Shown here: piece after piece, positions 59,414-64,000 of the stretch
Numbering within the stretch: the stretch's first letter is position 1
Layout: every line of letters starts with the position of its first letter
Source: Fibrobacter sp.
GTDB taxonomy: Bacteria > Fibrobacterota > Fibrobacteria > Fibrobacterales > Fibrobacteraceae
Direction of reading: 5' to 3'
DNA: 64,000 nt
NCBI GenBank assembly: GCA_024398935.1
Contig: JAKSIH010000006.1
Coordinates: 38,956 to 102,955, forward strand
The notes under the pieces: generated by a model
The model's input: only the letters and a program-made list of their open reading frames with translations
Told to the model about the DNA's origin: nothing
The model's database searches: none
Translations under genes and position numbers: made by a program

Positions 59414-59839
59414 ATGAAAATCAAGTCCATTCTTTTAACGTTGTGCCTTTGCGCATTTGCCTTTGCTGGTCCCCATTCCGACAGTTGCGTCAAGAACCTG
59501 GTGGATCAGCTCAAGCAGGCCGAATACGACAAGGCGTTCGATGCCATCCTGGATAATAGTCCCTTCATTATGGGCACTTCCAATGTGGCGAATATCAAGA
59601 TGCAGTACACGGCGGCGTTCCGGAACATCGAGGCCCAGTACGGCAAGCCGATTGGTTTTCAGATTCTGGGTTCCAAGACTTTGGGCACCATGGAACGTAC
59701 AGGTTATCTGATCCAGTGCGAAAAGAGCGCCTGGATGTTGGAAGTTTACGAATACAATAATCCAGAATCTAAGAAGCAGTATATCGTGGGCTTCAAGATT
59801 ATTGGTGATGACGAGGCCTTCAACCGTTATGGCGTCTAG
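59414..59839 (+). CDS. Secreted protein, tandem paralogue 2 (141 residues)
   Basis: Same length and layout as the gene eight bases upstream: signal peptide MKIKSILLTLCLCAFAFA, CVKNLVDQLKQAEYDKAFDAILDNSPF, LIQCEKSAWMLEVYEYNNPESKKQYIVGFK. Shared words K-x-x-K-A-x-x-x-x-L-D-N and C-x-x-S-A-W-M-x-E-V show common descent. Start after AGGAGGAATC. Overlaps the convergent antiporter gene by 20 bases. Confidence 0.85.
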   Translation: MKIKSILLTLCLCAFAFAGPHSDSCVKNLVDQLKQAEYDKAFDAILDNSPFIMGTSNVANIKMQYTAAFRNIEAQYGKPIGFQILGSKTLGTMERTGYLIQCEKSAWMLEVYEYNNPESKKQYIVGFKIIGDDEAFNRYGV

Positions 59840-61052
59840 TCTTTTTTTCTGAGACCCATTGCATAAGGGGAAGTAAGAAAAGATAGGCCGCAAAGATGAC
59901 GCTTAGGGTAGGTGCGCCCATGGCTCCCAGGGGGACAAGGCTCGCCATGCTCCAGGGGATAATGCCTGCAACAACTACGGAAGAGTTCTCCATAAGGAGG
60001 GCTCTTTTATTTTTGTCGGGCACAACGCTTTCGCACATTTCATTGGTGAGCACGATGCTCATGGTCTGATTGCAGCTGGTCATGACTGTAAGGATGGCGG
60101 TGAACAGCACGCAGCCAAAAGGCGAAACGCGATGGCTCATGCGGGATATGAGCGCTTTCACTTTTTCCATCAGGCCGGTTCCCTTGATGAGTCCTACGAA
60201 GGTCAGGGAGATAAGAATGGTTCCGCACATCTTGACCATCCCGAGAAGTCCACCGCCGGAGAGCATCTTCGAGATTTCTTCGGGTGCGGAATAGCCGAAA
60301 ACCATAGTCTCGCAAATCGCCTGCGGGGTGACACCTTGCAATTTCCAGACAAGAACCGCGGATATCAGAATGCTTACGGCCATGTTCAGCTTGATATCCA
60401 CCCGAAGGATTGCAAGAATCAGGATGGTGGCGGCAGGGACCAGCAATATCCAGTGGAGTTCGTAGAACTGGCCGAAAATTTGAATCACGTCGGTTTCCGC
60501 AGGGGCACTTTCCATCAGGTAGCCAAGAGCCGAAAAAATCCCTAGGGAAAGTACAAAGGGCACAATACAGGTTTTAAGCATCCCGTGGATGTTATCATAG
60601 ATGTTCGTTCCCGTCACCTGGGCCACCAGGAGGGCGCTGGTGGAAACCGGCGAACAACGGTCCCCGAAAAACGCTCCCGAAAGTACCGCCCCGCCGCATA
60701 CCGCAGGCGAAATCCCCATTGCAGTTCCCACGCTCATGCAGATGGAACCCATGGTGGCTGCGGTTCCCACAGACGTTCCCGTCAGGGCCGAAAGCAAAGA
60801 ATTCAGTACGAAGGCCGCCGGCAAAAAGATTGCGGGTTGCAGCGCTCCGGAAGTAACGCTCACGATATAGGCCACCGTTCCCGAGGCTCGCCACAGGGCC
60901 GTCATGACGCCAACCATCAGCATCACCAGAAAAACATTCTTCGCGACGCCAACGCCAGAAAGCCCCATGCGGAAAAGTTCCCGCAGGCCAAACCCGCGGA
61001 CCAATCCGTAAATCAACAAGGCGATCAATATGGCTAAAAGAGCATATAACAT
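59820..61052 (-). CDS. NhaC-family Na+/H+ antiporter-like transporter
   Basis: 410 residues, about ten to eleven transmembrane helices. The motif GAFFGDRCSPVSTSALLVAQVTGTNIYDN is the NhaC signature (GD-x-x-SP-x-S), repeated pseudo-symmetrically by MTSCNQTMSIVLTNEM. Could exchange cations or, as in some relatives, organic acids or amino acids. Converges with the tandem paralogue gene. Confidence 0.87.
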   Translation of the reverse strand: MLYALLAILIALLIYGLVRGFGLRELFRMGLSGVGVAKNVFLVMLMVGVMTALWRASGTVAYIVSVTSGALQPAIFLPAAFVLNSLLSALTGTSVGTAATMGSICMSVGTAMGISPAVCGGAVLSGAFFGDRCSPVSTSALLVAQVTGTNIYDNIHGMLKTCIVPFVLSLGIFSALGYLMESAPAETDVIQIFGQFYELHWILLVPAATILILAILRVDIKLNMAVSILISAVLVWKLQGVTPQAICETMVFGYSAPEEISKMLSGGGLLGMVKMCGTILISLTFVGLIKGTGLMEKVKALISRMSHRVSPFGCVLFTAILTVMTSCNQTMSIVLTNEMCESVVPDKNKRALLMENSSVVVAGIIPWSMASLVPLGAMGAPTLSVIFAAYLFLLPLMQWVSEKKTRRHNG

Positions 61053-61068
61053 TTTTAGGTTGTCATCC

Positions 61069-61120
61069 TGAACACTATCCCATCGTCATCCTGACCCTGT
61101 AAGGGGAAGGATCCAGCAAA
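61069..61120. repeat. Dispersed GTCATCCTGA repeat
   Basis: Two GTCATCCTGA words and a GGAAGGATCCAGC end, related to 7118-7203 and 54163-54204. Confidence 0.5.
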
Positions 61121-61152
61121 ACTTTGCGAACAAATTTTAGTAAATTGAGTGT

Positions 61153-62583
61153 ATGATAGCTTTTATGATTATTCCCATCGCGGCGGTTCTGCTTTTATAC
61201 CTGAATGTCCGCAAAGTGGCCAATGGCACCAAGGGCGTTCTTTGTGCCGGCCTTCCCATCATCCTGACTTTCGCCAGTTTTTTCTTGGCTCGGAATAATT
61301 CCACTTTTTTTGCGATGCTCCAGTGCTTCATGGTCATCTGGCTTTGCCAGGCACTCTGGATGTATCTCTTCTGGGATTTGTTTCTGGTCTTGCGACAGGT
61401 CTATAAAAAGACCATCGGAAAAAAGAAAGGCCGCCCACAGTACAAGACCAATTTCGTGCGGAATGGTGCGCGTGCGGTGCTTGCGGCAACAGTCCTGCTG
61501 ACTGCAGGTCTTCTCGCTTATGGCATTCCCAATCATTATGATTACAAGACCCGCACTTTGGAAGTTCCCGTAACGGTTTACGGCGGGTCTGATGCTTCTC
61601 GGGATTTCAAGGCGGTGTTCTTCAGCGATCTTCACATCGACCCGCTCTTCAAACAGGAAAAGCTTGAACGCCTCATCGCCCAGTGCGATTCCATCAAGCC
61701 GGACTTTGTTCTATTTGGCGGCGACATGGCGGACGTTCACGATTCCGTACTGACAGCGCAAGGTTACGACAAGCTGATGCAGCGTCTGGCCGCTACCGCA
61801 AAGGTTGCCGCCGTCGGTATCAACGGAAATCACGAAGCCTATATGGAACGCGCCGGTTCCAATCCCGAAGGCTTCCTCCGTAAGGCTGGCTGGATTTTCC
61901 TAGATGACTCCACCGCCTGTGTTCCGGCAGATGCGCCTATCGCCTGCTTCACTGGCCGCCGCGATTTCCAGAAGGCCCGCACCTTTGACGAACCTCGCAA
62001 GAGTCTCGCGGAACTGACGGCTGCAAATCCTGTGGCGGCTCATCTCACTACAAAAAATCATTCTGTTCCCTGGATTGTTCTGGATCATCAGCCCAAGGGT
62101 GTGGATGAAGACTTTGGAAAATTCCGTCCGGACTTCGCCCTTTCCGGTCACACTCACGACGGGCAGTTCTTCCCGGGAAATATCCTCATTGACTGGATTT
62201 GGCCGCTGGCTTATGGAGAAGGCTACCTGAATAATGTCCATTGGCTGGTCAGTTCCGGCGTAGATTCCTGGGGTCCTCCAGTCCGCGCAGGTTCCGACAC
62301 CGAAATCTGGATTCTTGACTTCAAGAAGATTATGAAGGCGGAGGCGACAGGGCGTTTACTCACGACAAGGCCGCGAGCCGTTCTCTCTGCAGATTCCCTA
62401 ATAAGATCGACTCAAGGTCTTCAGAAGGCCATGAAAATTGAAAGCCCCGAAATAAGTCCCGAAATGAAATCAGAACTTGATTCCTTGAATAAGGCTGCGT
62501 CGGAAAATTTGCAAAAAGAAGCGGACTCGCTGGAGAAACACTTATTACAGTCTATTGCAGGTGATGCAAAGGCTGCACAGTAA
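61153..62583 (+). CDS. Membrane-anchored metallophosphoesterase
   Basis: 476 residues. Transmembrane helices at about 2-20, 30-47, 52-76 and 98-118, then a calcineurin-like domain: FFSDLHIDPLFKQEKL, LFGGDMADVHDS, GINGNHEAYM, LDHQPKGVDED and ALSGHTHDGQFFPGN. The membrane-helix N-terminus plus GHTHDGQ matches YaeI/YkuE-type phosphoesterases. A C-terminal helical tail of about 80 residues (SPEISPEMKSELDSLNKAASENL...) is extra. Confidence 0.88.
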   Translation: MIAFMIIPIAAVLLLYLNVRKVANGTKGVLCAGLPIILTFASFFLARNNSTFFAMLQCFMVIWLCQALWMYLFWDLFLVLRQVYKKTIGKKKGRPQYKTNFVRNGARAVLAATVLLTAGLLAYGIPNHYDYKTRTLEVPVTVYGGSDASRDFKAVFFSDLHIDPLFKQEKLERLIAQCDSIKPDFVLFGGDMADVHDSVLTAQGYDKLMQRLAATAKVAAVGINGNHEAYMERAGSNPEGFLRKAGWIFLDDSTACVPADAPIACFTGRRDFQKARTFDEPRKSLAELTAANPVAAHLTTKNHSVPWIVLDHQPKGVDEDFGKFRPDFALSGHTHDGQFFPGNILIDWIWPLAYGEGYLNNVHWLVSSGVDSWGPPVRAGSDTEIWILDFKKIMKAEATGRLLTTRPRAVLSADSLIRSTQGLQKAMKIESPEISPEMKSELDSLNKAASENLQKEADSLEKHLLQSIAGDAKAAQ

Positions 62584-62890
62584 ACTTTCTATAGGCTTTT
62601 TTGCAAATTGGGTTACTGAAGTCCTCCATGGGTGCGTTTTGGTAACCTTGTTTGTTGGAAAGAATGAATTCTAAAATTACTTTATTTGTGCAACAGGTTA
62701 CTAAAGAGCTTTTACAAACCTGTTTAGTAACCCGAATTCCGAAAAACACAGTATTTCTGCTTTCCAGACCATTATGTTCTAGTCTTTTTCTGGTGATTCT
62801 CCGCCCGACCTGGCCTCTCAACTCTTTATAAATTATTTTATACAAAATACCTCTTGCCACCTGCAGGGGGAATTTGCCATATTAGGGGGC
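62584..62890. other. Spacer with GGTTACT inverted repeats
   Basis: No gene. GGTTACTAAA (62696-62705) pairs with TTTAGTAACC (62723-62732); further GGTTACT and GGTAACC words lie at about 62609-62647. Possibly the operator of the downstream sigma-factor gene. Confidence 0.45.
62696..62732. repeat. 10-bp perfect inverted repeat upstream of sigma factor
   Basis: GGTTACTAAA / TTTAGTAACC separated by 17 bases. Confidence 0.8.
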
Positions 62891-63733
62891 ATGGGGCGGA
62901 ATATATCTTTCAATCGGCTTGCGAGCCTGCGTAATGAGATTCTGGATTTAGGAGTGGTCTTTTGTGGAGGCTCGTTTTCGCAGTCTCCCTGCGAGGGGTC
63001 GGATGGCGTTCATGTTTTCCGGTCAAATCGCGAAATGCTAGACTGTCTCTGGAATGTTCGCATTCTTACCTATGAGGCCTGTAACCTCCATGGTGTAAGC
63101 TCCGGCTGGTGGGGCTACCTGCAGAATCTGTACAGCGAATGGGAATTTGTCCGGAATTCACTGGCCTTGCGGTACATGCCGCTGGTAAAATCCGTGGCCC
63201 GGAAATACAGTCATCCCAACCAGGGCTTTGAGGACCTTGTCCAGGAGGGGGCTACGGGAATGCTCCGCGCGCTGGACAGTTTCGATGTGGAATATGGCGT
63301 TCCCTTCGAGGCCTATGCCCGGCCGTGGATCAAGAAATATCTGGGTGCGTGCGTTGAGTGCCACAGCCAGGTGGTCCGCCTTCCCGAGACTCTTGCCAAG
63401 AAGCGTCGAAAGGCCCGCCGCAATCGGGAGGGCTCCCCAAGTGAAATCTCCTTCTCCTTTTCCAACGAGTCCGAAATCTCCGTTATGGATGATGTAATCG
63501 CCGACATTGGGCCCAATCCCGAGGAGCGATTCAGCCATCGGGAAATCGTTCGCTTCCTGAACCAGCGGATGCAAGGGCTGGACAGCGCTGCCCGGGACAT
63601 CCTGAACCTTCGATATTTCTCGGAAAACAGGCCGTCTATGGAAGAAGTGGCCCGTAAATGCGGTTTCTCCCGGGAAAAGGCCCGAAAAATAGAGAAAAAA
63701 GCTCTGGAAAAGCTGAAAGAAGGCCTTCCTTGA
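62891..63733 (+). CDS. Sigma-70-family RNA polymerase sigma factor
   Basis: 280 residues. Region 2: NSLALRYMPLVKSVARKYSHPNQGFEDLVQEGATGMLRALDSFDVEYGVPFEAYARPWIKKYL (core binding and -10 recognition). Region 4: GLDSAARDILNLRYFSENRPSMEEVARKCGFSREKARKIEKKALEKLKEGLP (HTH). Region 3 is short. An N-terminal extension of about 85 residues with several Cys is unusual and may be a sensor or anti-sigma contact. No anti-sigma gene in view. RBS AGGGGG. Confidence 0.9.
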   Translation: MGRNISFNRLASLRNEILDLGVVFCGGSFSQSPCEGSDGVHVFRSNREMLDCLWNVRILTYEACNLHGVSSGWWGYLQNLYSEWEFVRNSLALRYMPLVKSVARKYSHPNQGFEDLVQEGATGMLRALDSFDVEYGVPFEAYARPWIKKYLGACVECHSQVVRLPETLAKKRRKARRNREGSPSEISFSFSNESEISVMDDVIADIGPNPEERFSHREIVRFLNQRMQGLDSAARDILNLRYFSENRPSMEEVARKCGFSREKARKIEKKALEKLKEGLP

Positions 63734-64000
63734 AAATAATTTGAAAGCGAAGGAGAAGAATTTTTGAAAAAAAAGGAGTCGGATGGTGAAAAAATCGGGG
63801 GCTGCCAAAAGATTCTTGTGAATTCAGTGTTGATAAGTTGGTGTTTTTGTTGAATAGAATTCGTTATTTTTGAAAAAGATGAAAAAAAGTGAATTTTTTT
63901 TGAGAAATACCCTTGCAATTATTCCAGGAATTTCTACTATTGGCTTCACTTCCGAAACGGAACGCCCGAAAGGACGAAACGAAAGTCGGGACGGCAGTTC
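63734..64000. other. Right-edge spacer with promoter and hairpin-rich start of a transcript
   Basis: A-rich up to about 63910, then the promoter. From 63941 short hairpins follow: TTCCG-AAA-CGGAA (63951-63963) and CCCGA ... TCGGG. No open frame is visible before the edge. This looks like the leader or start of a structured RNA gene that continues outside the window. Confidence 0.4.
63913..63940 (+). promoter_or_regulatory. Probable sigma-70 promoter at right edge
   Basis: TTGCAA (63913-63918), 16-bp spacer, TACTAT (63935-63940). Confidence 0.5.

Noticed and set aside
63941..64000. Considered as the start of rnpB, tmRNA or 16S rRNA
   Set aside because: None of the conserved starts of these RNAs is recognisable in the visible 60 bases.

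Overview
The window looks like a chromosomal segment from a Fibrobacter-type bacterium (phylum Fibrobacterota). The basis is a surface-anchored GH45 endoglucanase lipoprotein with a proline-rich repeat linker, a lipoprotein with poly-serine spacers, an SGNH esterase with a type-IX-like C-terminal tail, and many lipoproteins and beta-barrel proteins (DUF3943, DUF4421-like). No rRNA is visible. There is one tRNA (Met, CAT). Genus assignment is inference from gene content.

Layout. 1-9.5 kb: a truncated secreted protein, tmk, secA, envelope proteins and a secreted histidine acid phosphatase, mostly on the minus strand. 9.5-14.5 kb: tRNA-Met, a phosphoesterase, and a minus-strand operon rsmG-parA-parB-LytM peptidase-bactofilin. 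14.5-21.5 kb: an origin-proximal segment with six parS-like sites, two of them inside a perfectly duplicated 97-bp repeat, a DnaA-box-rich non-coding stretch (candidate oriC), queD-queE behind a preQ1-I riboswitch, and two related small RNAs with their own promoters and terminators. 21.5-41.2 kb: envelope and periplasm genes, a small protein with a caspase-like His/Cys pair, an NYN nuclease, a cNMP-binding/DUF4388 regulator, purM, the GH45 cellulase and the esterase.

41.3-49.7 kb is an accessory, visibly AT-richer island. It holds a DUF6788-like/YhcG-like nuclease fusion on a nearly leaderless transcript, a LlaJI-like restriction-modification system (m5C methyltransferase, McrB-like motor, LlaJI-like nuclease), a DUF4143-type ATPase wedged between motor and nuclease behind three 34-bp repeats, an Rpn-like nuclease bracketed by direct repeats, and arrays of short palindromes. 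49.7-64 kb: rubrerythrin, a large hybrid histidine kinase, a GNAT protein, hydrolases, pepT, a 218-bp nested palindromic element, a membrane protein with an HExxH-type motif, vsr, an LMW phosphatase, tandem 141-residue paralogues, an NhaC-type antiporter, a phosphoesterase and a sigma-70-family factor. A promoter with a hairpin-rich transcript start lies at the right edge.

The strongest candidates for undescribed biology are the twin small RNAs, the constant-loop/variable-stem palindrome families (one carrying parS), the nested palindrome at 56.3-56.5 kb, and the DUF4143 ATPase with its 34-bp repeats inside the LlaJI-like locus. Domain names come from recognising motifs by eye; no database search was run.
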